Notes: generated by a model not told the origin, from the letters alone. Shown: positions 43,770 through 53,316, counted from the stretch's first letter. The stretch: 57,145 bases of DNA from Muribaculaceae bacterium (GCA_017935045.1 JAGBIJ010000023.1:1-57145); one strand, 5' to 3'. Translations and numbers: made by a program.

Positions 43770-46259
43770 ATGAGATACAATATTCGTAAGATAGCCGATA
43801 TGGCGGGTTGCGAGTTCCGCGGCTCCCGCTCTGATTTTGATATTGAAAGCCTGCTTACCGACTCGCGCGCCCTCGGCGCCGGACCCGGTTCGCTTTTTTT
43901 CGCCCTATCCACACGCAGTGGCGACGGCCACAGATATATCTCCGACCTCCATGCGGCCGGTGTCCGTAATTTTGTTGTTACGCGCCTGCCTGAGAATATG
44001 GCTGACTATTCCGACTCCAATTTTCTGATTTCCTCTTCCCCCCTGGAGGCCCTGCAGACGTTGGCCGCGGCCCATCGCCGCAATATGGCAGCCGTCTTCG
44101 TAGGTATCACGGGCAGCCGGGGCAAGACGATAGTGAAGGAATGGATATGCCAGGCCCTTGAGCCTGCGAGCGGCGTGACCCGTTCGCCGCGCAGCTTCAA
44201 TTCGCAGATAGGTGTCCCTCTTTCGCTCTGGCTGACCGCTCCCGAAGACCATACGGCTGTCATCGAGGCCGGTATTTCGCGCGAGGGAGAGATGGCGGCG
44301 CTGGCCGGCATCATACGTCCTGACATAGCCGTCATTACCAATATCGGCGAGGAGCATGACGCCGGTTTCAGCTCGCGGCGTGCCAAGGCCGCTGAGAAAG
44401 CGCTGCTGGCCAAGGATGCCCGCACCGTTGTTTATCCGGCCGACGACCCTATGCTCGCCGGACTGCTCTCCGTCGCGGGTCAGGACAAGCTGCTTATGGG
44501 CTGGAGCATGACGGATCCGAAGGCCGCAGTCTTCATCAGCAAGGTCGAGCCTTCGGAGGGGGGTGCGCAGCTCACTTACCATTTCAGAGGTCAGCCGGAG
44601 AGTCTGTGGATTCCTTTTGCCGGGACGCATGACGTGGAGAACGCCGCCTCCGCGCTTGCCACACTGCTTGCCTTGGGATTGGAGCCGGCGCGTATAGCCT
44701 ATGCGATGCGCCGTCTGCGCCGCATCGGCACACGCATCGATGTCAGCGACGGCATAAACGACTGCCTGATAGCCTACGATGCCTTTACCTGCGACCTCTC
44801 TTCGCTTGAAAGCGCCCTGGACTTCATGCACCGCCGTCTGAAGGCCGCCGCCGACGACCGCCGTACGCCTACGCTTATCCTTTCCGACCTGCATCACGAT
44901 CCTACGGCCGATCCGGCCGCGCTGTGCGCCCGTATAGCCGCGCTGTTGCGTGAGGCCGGCGTGCGCCGCTTCATAGGAGTGGGGCGCGAGCTGGCGGCAC
45001 ATGCCGGCTGCTTCGATGCCGGCTCACGCTTCTTTCTCTCTACCGATGAACTGCTGCGCGACATGTCGACTTCCGACTTCAACCGCGAATTCATCCTTCT
45101 CAAAGGTGCGCCGGAATATAACTTCCAGCGTATCAGGACATATCTGGAGGCACGTACCCACGAGACGGTGCTGGAAGTGAACCTGGACGCCATAGTCAAG
45201 AATTTCAATTACTTCCGCTCCCATCTGCCGGCTCAGACCGGGCTGATAGCCATGGTCAAGGCCTCGGGCTACGGCGCCGGCTCTCTGGAGATAGCCAAGA
45301 CGATGCAGACTCAGGGCGCGGCCTACCTGGCTGTCGCGGTACTCGACGAGGGCATAGAGCTACGCCGGGCAGGCATCACGATGCCTATTATGGTTATGAA
45401 TCCCAAGGTGCTGAATTACAGAGCCATGTTCAATCATCGGCTGGAGCCGGAGATCTATTGCTTCGATATGCTTTATGATGTCATACGCGAGGCCGGCAAA
45501 TGCGGGATAAAGGACTACCCCATTCATATCAAGCTCGATACAGGCATGCACCGCACGGGCTTCAACGAGGAGGAACTGCCCGAACTCATATCCCTGTTGC
45601 GTTCCACCGACACAGTGCGCGCCGCGACGCTCTTTTCTCACCTTGCTACTGCCGACTGCCCCGACATGGACGACTATACCGAGTTGCAGCTCAGCCGCTT
45701 CGCTTCGTATACCGACACTATCATCGCAGCCCTGCCGTACCCCGTGAAGCGCCATGTACTCAACTCCGCCGGCATACTTCGTTTCCCCGGACACCACTAC
45801 GATTTCGCGCGTCTCGGCATAGGCCTGTACGGTGCCAACACCCTCTCTCCCGACATGGAGAAGCCACTGGCCACGGTCAGCACGCTGCGTACAGTCATCA
45901 TTTCTCTGAAAGAGCGCAAAGCCGGCGAGACCATAGGCTACAGCCGGCGGGGAGTCTTGAAGCGTGATTCGCGCATAGCCGTCATACCTATCGGTTACGC
46001 CGACGGCATGAACCGCCACTTCGGCTGCGGCGCTGTCAAAGTGCTGGTCAACGGCCACGAAGCGCCCACCGTAGGCAACATCTGCATGGACGCCTGCATG
46101 ATAGACGTCACAGACATACCATGCTCCACGGGCGATTCAGTGGAGATTTTCGGCGAGAACATGCCTGTGCAGCGGCTTGCCGACGTCTTGGGCACTATCC
46201 CCTACGAAGTGCTTACCTCCGTATCTCCCCGAGTAAAACGAATATATTTCCGTGAATGA
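43770..46259 (+). CDS. Bifunctional MurF ligase/alanine racemase
   Basis: 829 residues, a fusion typical of Bacteroidetes. Residues 1-460 are MurF, which adds D-Ala-D-Ala to UDP-MurNAc-tripeptide: DSRALGAGPGSLFFAL, P-loop GITGSRGKT (112-120), ITNIGEEHDAGF (187-200). Residues 465-829 are alanine racemase, which makes the D-Ala: PLP Lys in MVKASGYGAG (about 497), HIKLDTGMHRTGF, GIGLYGANTLSP, the ETIGYSRRG segment and GNICMDACMIDV. The fusion joins production of D-Ala to its use in peptidoglycan. In the MurF part the usual D-YN(A/S)-P/D loop reads YDAFTCDLSSL, with Phe and Thr replacing Tyr and Asn, a departure worth noting. The gene has its own promoter and is followed after 61 bases by an unknown membrane protein gene. 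Confidence 0.96.
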   Translation: MRYNIRKIADMAGCEFRGSRSDFDIESLLTDSRALGAGPGSLFFALSTRSGDGHRYISDLHAAGVRNFVVTRLPENMADYSDSNFLISSSPLEALQTLAAAHRRNMAAVFVGITGSRGKTIVKEWICQALEPASGVTRSPRSFNSQIGVPLSLWLTAPEDHTAVIEAGISREGEMAALAGIIRPDIAVITNIGEEHDAGFSSRRAKAAEKALLAKDARTVVYPADDPMLAGLLSVAGQDKLLMGWSMTDPKAAVFISKVEPSEGGAQLTYHFRGQPESLWIPFAGTHDVENAASALATLLALGLEPARIAYAMRRLRRIGTRIDVSDGINDCLIAYDAFTCDLSSLESALDFMHRRLKAAADDRRTPTLILSDLHHDPTADPAALCARIAALLREAGVRRFIGVGRELAAHAGCFDAGSRFFLSTDELLRDMSTSDFNREFILLKGAPEYNFQRIRTYLEARTHETVLEVNLDAIVKNFNYFRSHLPAQTGLIAMVKASGYGAGSLEIAKTMQTQGAAYLAVAVLDEGIELRRAGITMPIMVMNPKVLNYRAMFNHRLEPEIYCFDMLYDVIREAGKCGIKDYPIHIKLDTGMHRTGFNEEELPELISLLRSTDTVRAATLFSHLATADCPDMDDYTELQLSRFASYTDTIIAALPYPVKRHVLNSAGILRFPGHHYDFARLGIGLYGANTLSPDMEKPLATVSTLRTVIISLKERKAGETIGYSRRGVLKRDSRIAVIPIGYADGMNRHFGCGAVKVLVNGHEAPTVGNICMDACMIDVTDIPCSTGDSVEIFGENMPVQRLADVLGTIPYEVLTSVSPRVKRIYFRE

Positions 46260-46320
46260 TTCTATAGAGTGCCTGCTCTGAACTCAAATACTGTCTGTCA
46301 GTCTCTTAATCGACAAAGTT

Positions 46321-47208
46321 ATGGCTACACCTCCCCCTCTGTATCCCCGCCAGACCCCTGGCCGTCCTCCAGTCCCCGGCGGCGACATGCCACGCCGGCG
46401 TCCGCCGCGCGCCGACAGCAATCGGCTCTGGCTTATACTCGGTCTGTCTATAATAGGTATCGGTCTGATAGCCTGCCTTGTCCTGTATTTTCTCTCTGAT
46501 GCTTTCAAGGGTATCCACGAGTACGACGACGGACTGACTAAAGAAAAAGTAATACACGAAGACCGCGAGCTGGAGATTGAAGAAATACCGGCCGTAGAGA
46601 CACCGGTGCGCGCCGTGACGGCCCGTACTGTCTCCGGAGAGGGCACAGCCGGCGGTTCGCCCATAACTCTTGATATAGATGTCGATAGCGACGGCAACGT
46701 GACAGGCACATACTGGAACGTACTTTACTGCCTTCGATTCAGTGTCAGCGGACGCCAGACCCCCGACGGCAATATCGATGCGGTCCTCGCCGTCGACGAC
46801 GTTACCACTCCGCTCAATCTGACCACCTCCGACATGCGGCATTACCGGGGTACACTCGGCAATGCGCGGAAACCCGTAAGCATACTGCTTGACACCGGCC
46901 ACCGCAACTACGAGTCGCCTGTAGGAAGCGCCGACAACTTTACCGGCCACCTCAGTGGCCAGGGCATGAACCGGGACTTCCGTATGACGCTCGACGAATT
47001 GGGTTACGGCTGGTTCTGGTATCCCGACCAAGGCTATGAAAACCGTCTGGAAGTCCGTCCCGCATCCTATGCCGGCAAAGAATACGAACTGTGCGGCTAC
47101 GATGGAGCCGTGATAGCGACTATCTCCATCGACACCGATGGTCCCGAAGCCACCGGCGCCATGACCGACTTCAGCGGCAAGCGCTTCGACATTACCTCCT
47201 TCTACTGA
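46321..47208 (+). CDS. Proline-rich single-pass membrane protein of unknown function
   Basis: 295 residues. A Pro/Arg-rich cytoplasmic N-terminus (1-34, PPPLYPRQTPGRPPVPGG) leads into one transmembrane helix (about 37-58), an acidic linker (60-95) and a beta-rich extracytoplasmic domain (about 100-295). The segment PITLDIDVDSDGNVTGTYWN resembles FPIELTLDVDTHSGRIVSAS in the protein at 23986-24645, and the last strands of both follow a YDG or HDG. The two seem to be paralogues of an unnamed family. It follows murF-alr in the same direction, so a link to the cell wall is possible but unproven. The next 220 bases (47209-47431) show no gene, only a small stem near 47381-47403. Confidence 0.7.
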   Translation: MATPPPLYPRQTPGRPPVPGGDMPRRRPPRADSNRLWLILGLSIIGIGLIACLVLYFLSDAFKGIHEYDDGLTKEKVIHEDRELEIEEIPAVETPVRAVTARTVSGEGTAGGSPITLDIDVDSDGNVTGTYWNVLYCLRFSVSGRQTPDGNIDAVLAVDDVTTPLNLTTSDMRHYRGTLGNARKPVSILLDTGHRNYESPVGSADNFTGHLSGQGMNRDFRMTLDELGYGWFWYPDQGYENRLEVRPASYAGKEYELCGYDGAVIATISIDTDGPEATGAMTDFSGKRFDITSFY

Positions 47209-47431
47209 TTCCGCTTCCCGTTACCCCTCCGACCGGATAAATTCAGAGTCAACTCGTCCGTATATACCCGTCAAGCCAGCTCCTCTGCCCATCATCTGGA
47301 TGCAATTTCATCAGACTGAACTGCCGGCGACTCCTTTCAGACAGCTTATAAGGAAAAATTCTCCGTCGACTACCCAAATGCTTTTACGAGCGGCTTGTAA
47401 AGCGGAAGCCGTTGTCGGGCATCAATGACAA

Positions 47432-47653
47432 TCAATGTTGTTTGAGAAAAGTCTGGTATAGTGCCACAGGACCATAATGCCACAGTTTACTGTTTTCATC
47501 CTCAAGCTCGCGGTAGGTGGCGGAATTATAGATACGGCGCATAGCCTCTATAATTGTTATGCCAAAGTCAGCGGCATACATGGCTGCTATTCTGCTGACT
47601 TTGCCGGGAAGTATCAGATATAGATTGTTTTGGGTAACCTGTCTGTCTTTCAT
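47432..47653 (-). CDS. Small protein, third gene of the DUF3791/DUF3990 module
   Basis: 73 residues. It reads DRQVTQNNLYLILPGKVSRI, AAMYAADFGIT, EAMRRIYNS, and ends YGPVALYQTFLKQH: a compact helical protein without a signal peptide or known catalytic motif. I do not recognise a named family with confidence, although small proteins of this shape often accompany DUF3990 genes in Bacteroides. Its start overlaps the DUF3990 stop by four bases (ATGA), implying coupled translation. It may be an accessory antitoxin. Confidence 0.6.
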   Translation of the reverse strand: MKDRQVTQNNLYLILPGKVSRIAAMYAADFGITIIEAMRRIYNSATYRELEDENSKLWHYGPVALYQTFLKQH

Positions 47654-48135
47654 TTTCTAATTTCCTTTGCTTCTTTCCATTTCACGCATGTGAGTGCCCG
47701 GTCGGTATGTATCAATATTTGATTTACGAGCTTATATGCACGAAGTTCGATTATTAGTTCCCGTTTGTCAATCAGCCCCGCCTCATATAAAGCGAACGAC
47801 GCATAAACACGATCGTTTGCCACCGGGCCTCTCACTATGTCATAGCTGTGCTTAAACTTTGGATTCATCCGGTTGGCCATGACAAAATCGAGCCATGCCT
47901 CATCAGGCTTCTCAAAAGCAAGCGTTTCAAAGACAGCTTCCATTTCCTCGTCATATTCGTAGATGTTTACATATCCGAGTGTTATGTTGCCTTTGAGTTT
48001 GCGACGCACCCATGCTTCGGCCTGTTCGGCAGAAGATGTAAGATAAAAGCCCTCGCCATAATCGAGTGTGCGATTGGGCTCGCGTATTTCGGGTATGGCC
48101 ACTATGTCAAGGCTTCCGTGATATAATGCTGTCAT
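47650..48135 (-). CDS. DUF3990 protein (ADP-ribosyltransferase-like, putative toxin)
   Basis: 161 residues. The N-terminus YHGSLDIVAIPEI, then LDYGEGFYLTSSAEQAEAW, matches DUF3990, a family placed in the ADP-ribosyltransferase fold by published comparative work. The H-G-S, G-FYLT and a late Glu (ELIIEL) correspond in order to the H-Y-E-type NAD-binding residues. The likely role is a toxin that modifies a host or phage target; this is inference. The gene overlaps its neighbours on both sides by four bases, forming a tight three-gene unit. Confidence 0.8.
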   Translation of the reverse strand: MTALYHGSLDIVAIPEIREPNRTLDYGEGFYLTSSAEQAEAWVRRKLKGNITLGYVNIYEYDEEMEAVFETLAFEKPDEAWLDFVMANRMNPKFKHSYDIVRGPVANDRVYASFALYEAGLIDKRELIIELRAYKLVNQILIHTDRALTCVKWKEAKEIRK

Positions 48136-48356
48136 TTGGTGTCTGCTTTTATGAAATCTTCTATTTCAGCTAAAATCCAAGCGGAACTTTGAGTATGCAG
48201 CGCTTCAAAGTTTTCTGACAGATATTCCATAACGCCATGGTCGGAAAAGACAGCCGATGCTTCAGCTCCCGGTATATTGTGCGCGTTTTTATATGTTTCG
48301 ACGCAAAACGCAATAAAATACGCTATATCGTCAGTCTTATTCCTTTCCATATTCAC
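48132..48356 (-). CDS. DUF3791 protein (putative antitoxin)
   Basis: 74 residues. It has the DUF3791 pattern: DIAYFIAFCVETYKNAHNI, then GAEASAVFSDHGVMEYL, a central L---F-ALHTQ, and an acidic end with ILAEIEDFIKADTK. DUF3791 and DUF3990 genes commonly occur together and are thought to form toxin-antitoxin pairs; the antitoxin role is inferred. It is the first gene of the triad and overlaps DUF3990 by four bases. No full-consensus promoter was found upstream. Confidence 0.82.
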   Translation of the reverse strand: MNMERNKTDDIAYFIAFCVETYKNAHNIPGAEASAVFSDHGVMEYLSENFEALHTQSSAWILAEIEDFIKADTK

Positions 48357-48436
48357 TCTATGTCTTTAAACAAATTTGGTCTATTATCGATGTCGTTGAC
48401 AGAAATTTATTCCGCATACTTTTATGCTTGCCGCTG

Positions 48437-50248
48437 TCAGAAGAGGATGCTTACGCCACCGAGGATGTTTAGGCCGTCGGTGGGCATCAGGGGGTTGAGG
48501 CCGCTGTCGCTGCCCAGGATATTGCGCACCTCGGCACGGAAGGTATAGCGGCGGTCCAGAGTGTAGGAGGCGAAAGCATTCAGTCCCGTGTAGTCAGACA
48601 GGCGGATACCGCGTGACTGCTGCTCGTCTGTGAAATTGTGGTCGGCGCGTGTGGTCGGCGCATCGGTCAGCATCCACAGCTTGCGTACGCCACGGTACTC
48701 GTAGCCGGCGCCTATCTTCAGGTCTTTTATCGGACTTACACATGCCTCTATGTCCGCGATCCAGCGCGGACGGTCAGCGCCGTTGTAGTAGCCGTCCTTG
48801 CCGTGTTGCCGCTGATAGCTTACGTCTCCCTTGATCTCAAGCACACTGCTGTATCGGTATGCCATCTCCGCGCCCAAGGTAAAGCCTTTGAGCGACAATG
48901 TCGGGGTAATCAGGCTCCCGGCGGGAATAGCCGATGGGTCGAACAGAAGGAAGGGATACCAGCCCTGCACCGGAGTATTGTCGCTGACGGCATAGCCTGC
49001 ACGTATGCCGGCCGAGAAGCCTCGCAGATCACACAGTCCGATGCGCAGCATGGCGTTGACCGGTGTGTACATCGGCGTGTTGTCGGCGAGTGTGGGAAGC
49101 TGATAATAGTCTGTCTCGGCTCCCTGCGCCAGTGTGTTGGGTGTCACACCGCCGGTGGCCGACAGTGATATGCGGAAAGGCGCCGAGGCATACTCTACTG
49201 CTACGTCGGGCGCTACATGCACCGCATTGAAGCTGCCCGCAGTACCCCATGATAAGTCTACGCGGGCGCCGGCACGCATGCTCCATTGGCCTGTAGCGTA
49301 AGTGAAACGGGGAGTAAGGCCGACAATGCCGTAGTCGTCCGTGCAGCCGTCGCCGTCAAGCAGCTCCCGCCACGCGACGGGGAGCGCCGCGCCGTCTCCG
49401 CGGTTGGCGTAGAGCAGTATGCGGGCATCGGCGTCCAGGCCTGCGGTCATAGTCTTATCTAAGCGATAGCCTACGGATGCGTGCGGCCTTATATCGTTCT
49501 CACGCAGCGGCTTGACAGCCGTACCCTCCATTCCGGGCACCGTTCGGTAGCCGAAATAGCGGTAGGTCACGTCTGCCCCGGCATATAAGCCCCGGTCAGC
49601 GGCGGAGCTGTGTTGCCATCCGGCGTTGACCTCCACGTCGTTCAGCGTCTGTGTCGGAGCGGCGAACGGCAGGCCGGTGGTCGCGTCCAGTGCATCGGTA
49701 TAATAGTTGAAATATCCTGAATGGTAGGCGAGCCGTCCGTTCAGACTGTTGTGCGCGTCAATGCGGTGGGCGGCATATATGCCTACGGTAGTGTCATAAT
49801 TCTTTTTGCGGTCGCAGTCGCCGGTTGTGGGTTCTGCGGGTTTAGGGCGCCACAGCGACGAACTGTTGTGCTGAAGCCATGCGCCCAGCTGCGTGCCGGG
49901 AGTGTTGACAAAGCGGTAGCCGGCGTTCAGCGAGCTGTTGAGCCATGAGCCGGATATAAGGCTGACGTAGCCGTCTGCGGCCTTGGCCAGACGGATATCC
50001 GGGTCATTGACCATAAAAAGACCGAATCCCGGCGTGACCTGTGTCGGCACCCCTTCCAGAGCTACAGGAAGCGCAGGTTGTGACAGTGTAGGCACAATAC
50101 GTATCGGTTGGCCGCTCAGGCGGTCATGGTTGCGGACTACGGGGCTGTAGGTACCCTCTACTGTAAGCGAGCCGCTGAGTTCCTGGGCTAAGCCTGGCGT
50201 TACAGAGGCGGCAGCCATAAGGGACGTGATGAATATCTTATGTTTCAT
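48437..50248 (-). CDS. Outer-membrane beta-barrel protein paired with a TPR protein
   Basis: 603 residues from the ATG at 50248 (MKHKIFITSLMAAASVTPGL), which starts a signal peptide ending near GLAQ; an upstream in-frame extension of 56 Arg/Gln-rich residues overlaps the TPR gene and is rejected. The whole mature protein is barrel-like: alternating strands (LNAGYRFVNTPGTQLGAWLQ, LEIKGDVSYQRQHG, FASYTLDRRYTFRAEVRNIL) ending LGGVSILF. It resembles the barrel part of TonB receptors, but no plug or TonB box is evident. It begins 12 bases after the TPR gene, so the two should act together at the outer membrane. Function unknown. Confidence 0.8.
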   Translation of the reverse strand: MKHKIFITSLMAAASVTPGLAQELSGSLTVEGTYSPVVRNHDRLSGQPIRIVPTLSQPALPVALEGVPTQVTPGFGLFMVNDPDIRLAKAADGYVSLISGSWLNSSLNAGYRFVNTPGTQLGAWLQHNSSSLWRPKPAEPTTGDCDRKKNYDTTVGIYAAHRIDAHNSLNGRLAYHSGYFNYYTDALDATTGLPFAAPTQTLNDVEVNAGWQHSSAADRGLYAGADVTYRYFGYRTVPGMEGTAVKPLRENDIRPHASVGYRLDKTMTAGLDADARILLYANRGDGAALPVAWRELLDGDGCTDDYGIVGLTPRFTYATGQWSMRAGARVDLSWGTAGSFNAVHVAPDVAVEYASAPFRISLSATGGVTPNTLAQGAETDYYQLPTLADNTPMYTPVNAMLRIGLCDLRGFSAGIRAGYAVSDNTPVQGWYPFLLFDPSAIPAGSLITPTLSLKGFTLGAEMAYRYSSVLEIKGDVSYQRQHGKDGYYNGADRPRWIADIEACVSPIKDLKIGAGYEYRGVRKLWMLTDAPTTRADHNFTDEQQSRGIRLSDYTGLNAFASYTLDRRYTFRAEVRNILGSDSGLNPLMPTDGLNILGGVSILF

Positions 50249-50259
50249 GGGGATTGTCT

Positions 50260-53200
50260 TCAGTATTTTTTCAGTCGGTCTTCTATCAGTTTGAGAATTT
50301 CGGTGTTGGCCTCCGGATAATTGTCCAGCAGGGCTTTGATGTATTGCCGGGCCGTGTTGCGGTTGCCGGAGGCGGCGTATGCGTCGGCCAGGGTTATATA
50401 GCCGCGGGCAAGCCAATAGCTGTCTTCGCAGCCGCCCGATGTGAATCGGTTCATCAGCTCGACAGCCTGCTTCGGCTTGTTCTGTTTCAGATACATCTGA
50501 GCCAAATAGACGGCTGCTTCCGCGCCCTCGGCGCTGTACATGTCGGCGGCCAGCTCTTTGAACAGGGCCTCGGCGCCGGTGTAGTCGCCGGTGTCCATCA
50601 GTACCATACCCTTGATGCGCAGTACTTCGGCGCGCTCCGCGTCGGTGACTCCGGGCAGAGCCAGATACCGGTCTATGTATGCCTTCAGGCTGGCGTCGTC
50701 AGGGCTGCAGTGTATAAGTCCGTAATAGGCGCGGGTAGCGTATTCATTGCCGGCGCGCTTCAGCACGCTTTTGTACAGCTGCTCGGCTTCGGCTCTGTTG
50801 CCTCGCGCTCTCAGTATGTCGGCTTTGGCCATCATGGCTTCCACGGCTGTATCGCTGTCCGGGCGATGCTTCAGTATGTTGTCCAGCATTTCCAGAGCCT
50901 TGTCCGAATTGCGCGTCTGCGTGTATATGCCGGCCAACGCGAGCCATGCGTCCGCCACGTATGCGCCATCGGGGAATGATGCCACATATTCTTTGAGCAG
51001 GCGGTCGTCTTCCGGTTTGTCGTCCAGCATTTCGACGGCGGCGAAATAGGTCATGCGATCCAGTTCGTCGGTCTTGGGTTGCGGTGCGCCGGGCACGCTG
51101 CGGATGAAGGCGACATACTCGTTCATCTGTCCCTTTCTGGAATAGAGCGACTGCAGATATTCCGAAGCTGTCGCAGCCTGCTTGCTTGTAGGCCACCTCC
51201 GGATTATATCCTTACATTCCGAGATAGCTTTGTCAGTCTCTCCGGCAGTGGAGTATGCGGCGGCCAGCGACAGGCGGCTTTCCCTCAGCAGCTCCGAGTC
51301 GCTGTGTATGGCGGCCAGACGTTCCTGCGCTTTCAGCGCCGCGTCTATATTGCCCTGAGCCAGATAAGCCTGCGAAAGCTCGTAGAGCGCCGACGGCACC
51401 CAGTCGCTCTGCGGCCAGCGGTTCAGCATACTCTCCAGCTGCGATGCCTTGAGAGCCTGATTGCCTTTCACTCCCTGCATACATGCGGCCTGAAACGCCG
51501 CGTAGTCAGCGCCGGAGCCGCCGTCGGCCGCCGCCGACTCATACAGAGCGAGCGCGCCGGCCACATTGCCGCTGTAATTGTCGCAGTCGGCCTGCCGCAA
51601 CAGGGCATCGGTATGCAGCGACTTGTTCAGCCGGCCGGAGCCGGTCAGCGCGGCAGCCTCGGCAAACAGGGCGCGGGCAGCCTTGTAGTCTTTTTTCTGG
51701 AACAATGCGTAAGCCTGATTGTACAGAGCCAGACCTCGGTTGGCATCGTTGCGCGCCGCGTCATGCAGATACGCTTTATAAGCGTTGGCAGCGGCGCCAT
51801 ACCGCTGCTGCCCGTACAGCGCGTCTCCGAGCCAAAGCTGGCATTGCGCTGTCAGCTCCTTGTCAGCATTTATGCCTATGGCTTTGCGCAGTTGCTCCTC
51901 GGCATGGGCCAGGTCGCGGGTCTTGCCGGAGTTGATCTCGTTAATGGCTATCTCATACAGGGCGGTCTGCATCATTTTCCTTACATTTCTGTCAGGATTC
52001 TTTATGCGTTCCAGCCGCGCCAGCGCCCTGTCGTAGCGGCGTTCGGCCATATATCCGGAAGCTAAATACTCGTTTACGGCAGGGGCATATTTTGAGTTGG
52101 GATAGCGGCTGCCGAAATCTTCAAGCAGCAGCGAGGCGGAGCCGAACGGCACCCTGCCGCCCGACGTAGTGGCGGCGGCGTAATTGTACAAGGCGGTCTC
52201 GGCCACCTCGCGGTCAGCCGTCATCCTGGCGGCACGGTCGAAGTGCATGGCGGCAGCCGTATAGTCTTTGGCACGCATTGCGGTCTGCCCCAGATACAGG
52301 CTCGCGCTTTGGGCGAGATTGTCGTCGCCGTCGCTTACGGCCTCCATCAGCGAGCGCGTCAGTTCGCCGTCTCCCTCGTCGAAAGCCATCATGCCGCGTA
52401 TGTAGCGGGCCGACCGGGCCGCTTTGTCACCGCTCATCCGCAGATGATTGTCAAGATAAGCGCGGGCCTTCTGGCGGTCTCCCAAGGCATACCAGCTCTC
52501 GCCCAACAGACGCTGGGCCTCGGCGCCGGCGGCCAGGCCATCGCTTTCGATGCGTGCCGCGGCCTGCTCCAGATTGCGGGTCATGGCCGTAACCTGGCTG
52601 TACATACCTCCGGCATACAGTATCTGAGCGATGTAGAAGTCGGCTCCCATGTCGCGGGCCACATCGGCGTCCAGCGCCCTGAAAGCATTAAGGGCCTGCT
52701 CGTATTTATACTGAACATAGTCAAGATAAGCCAGATAGAAGGCGGCTTTGCCGGCGTGTTCCGGATCGTCGGCCAGCCGCGCGAATTCGGCGGCTGCGCG
52801 GTCGAAATATCCGCAGCGCGTCAGAGCCACACCGTAGCGGAAGCGTGTGGCCGCCTGCTCGGCAGCGGGCAATGCTCCGATTTCCAGACCTTCGTATATG
52901 CCGACGGCCGCCGGATAGTCCCCTCTGTAAAACAAGGCATCGGCCTGCAGAGCCATCGCCTCCTTCATAAGCGGCGAGCCGCTGTACTCTGTGGCAAACT
53001 GCCGGTACAGCTCGCCGGTGCGCAGATAGTCGCCATGGCGCAGGGTGGCCCGCATGAGCATCACGGTAGCTCTGGCGCGCGGCTCGCCGTCGGCCATTGA
53101 CGCCGGAGTGATGCCGAGATAGCGGCTGAGCTGGTCGATGGCACCCGTGTAATTGTATGTCTCGTACATGGCGGCGCCGCGCTCCATATAGGCTTCGGCG

Positions 53201-53277
53201 CCGGGTCCGACGGGCGACGTGGCGCGGCAGACCGCTGTCCCCGTCAGCAACGCCGCGAAAATCAGGCTGTATTTCAT
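50260..53277 (-). CDS. Large exported tetratricopeptide-repeat protein
   Basis: 1005 residues. A signal peptide (MKYSLIFAALLTGTAVCRAT) is followed by tetratricopeptide-type helical repeats along almost the whole length, for example AYMERGAAMYETYNYTGAID, ALQADALFYRGDYPAAVGIY, LWLGDALYGQQRYGAAANAY and the DAWLALAGIYTQTRNSDKAL region. TPR arrays serve as docking scaffolds. The downstream gene encodes a barrel at a 12-base distance, so a periplasmic scaffold feeding or assembling an outer-membrane complex is plausible. It is GC-rich like the core genes. The repeat proteins of the PorN/GldN or BamD type are much shorter, so no named family is claimed. Confidence 0.85.
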   Translation of the reverse strand: MKYSLIFAALLTGTAVCRATSPVGPGAEAYMERGAAMYETYNYTGAIDQLSRYLGITPASMADGEPRARATVMLMRATLRHGDYLRTGELYRQFATEYSGSPLMKEAMALQADALFYRGDYPAAVGIYEGLEIGALPAAEQAATRFRYGVALTRCGYFDRAAAEFARLADDPEHAGKAAFYLAYLDYVQYKYEQALNAFRALDADVARDMGADFYIAQILYAGGMYSQVTAMTRNLEQAAARIESDGLAAGAEAQRLLGESWYALGDRQKARAYLDNHLRMSGDKAARSARYIRGMMAFDEGDGELTRSLMEAVSDGDDNLAQSASLYLGQTAMRAKDYTAAAMHFDRAARMTADREVAETALYNYAAATTSGGRVPFGSASLLLEDFGSRYPNSKYAPAVNEYLASGYMAERRYDRALARLERIKNPDRNVRKMMQTALYEIAINEINSGKTRDLAHAEEQLRKAIGINADKELTAQCQLWLGDALYGQQRYGAAANAYKAYLHDAARNDANRGLALYNQAYALFQKKDYKAARALFAEAAALTGSGRLNKSLHTDALLRQADCDNYSGNVAGALALYESAAADGGSGADYAAFQAACMQGVKGNQALKASQLESMLNRWPQSDWVPSALYELSQAYLAQGNIDAALKAQERLAAIHSDSELLRESRLSLAAAYSTAGETDKAISECKDIIRRWPTSKQAATASEYLQSLYSRKGQMNEYVAFIRSVPGAPQPKTDELDRMTYFAAVEMLDDKPEDDRLLKEYVASFPDGAYVADAWLALAGIYTQTRNSDKALEMLDNILKHRPDSDTAVEAMMAKADILRARGNRAEAEQLYKSVLKRAGNEYATRAYYGLIHCSPDDASLKAYIDRYLALPGVTDAERAEVLRIKGMVLMDTGDYTGAEALFKELAADMYSAEGAEAAVYLAQMYLKQNKPKQAVELMNRFTSGGCEDSYWLARGYITLADAYAASGNRNTARQYIKALLDNYPEANTEILKLIEDRLKKY

Positions 53278-53316
53278 CTTGACTGCTGTTGCTTGATTAT
53301 ATGTTTCTTATACCGG

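Noticed and set aside
50249-50416. 56-residue extension of the outer-membrane barrel protein
   Set aside because: The signal peptide starts at MKHKIF; the extension is Arg/Gln-rich and overlaps the TPR gene.
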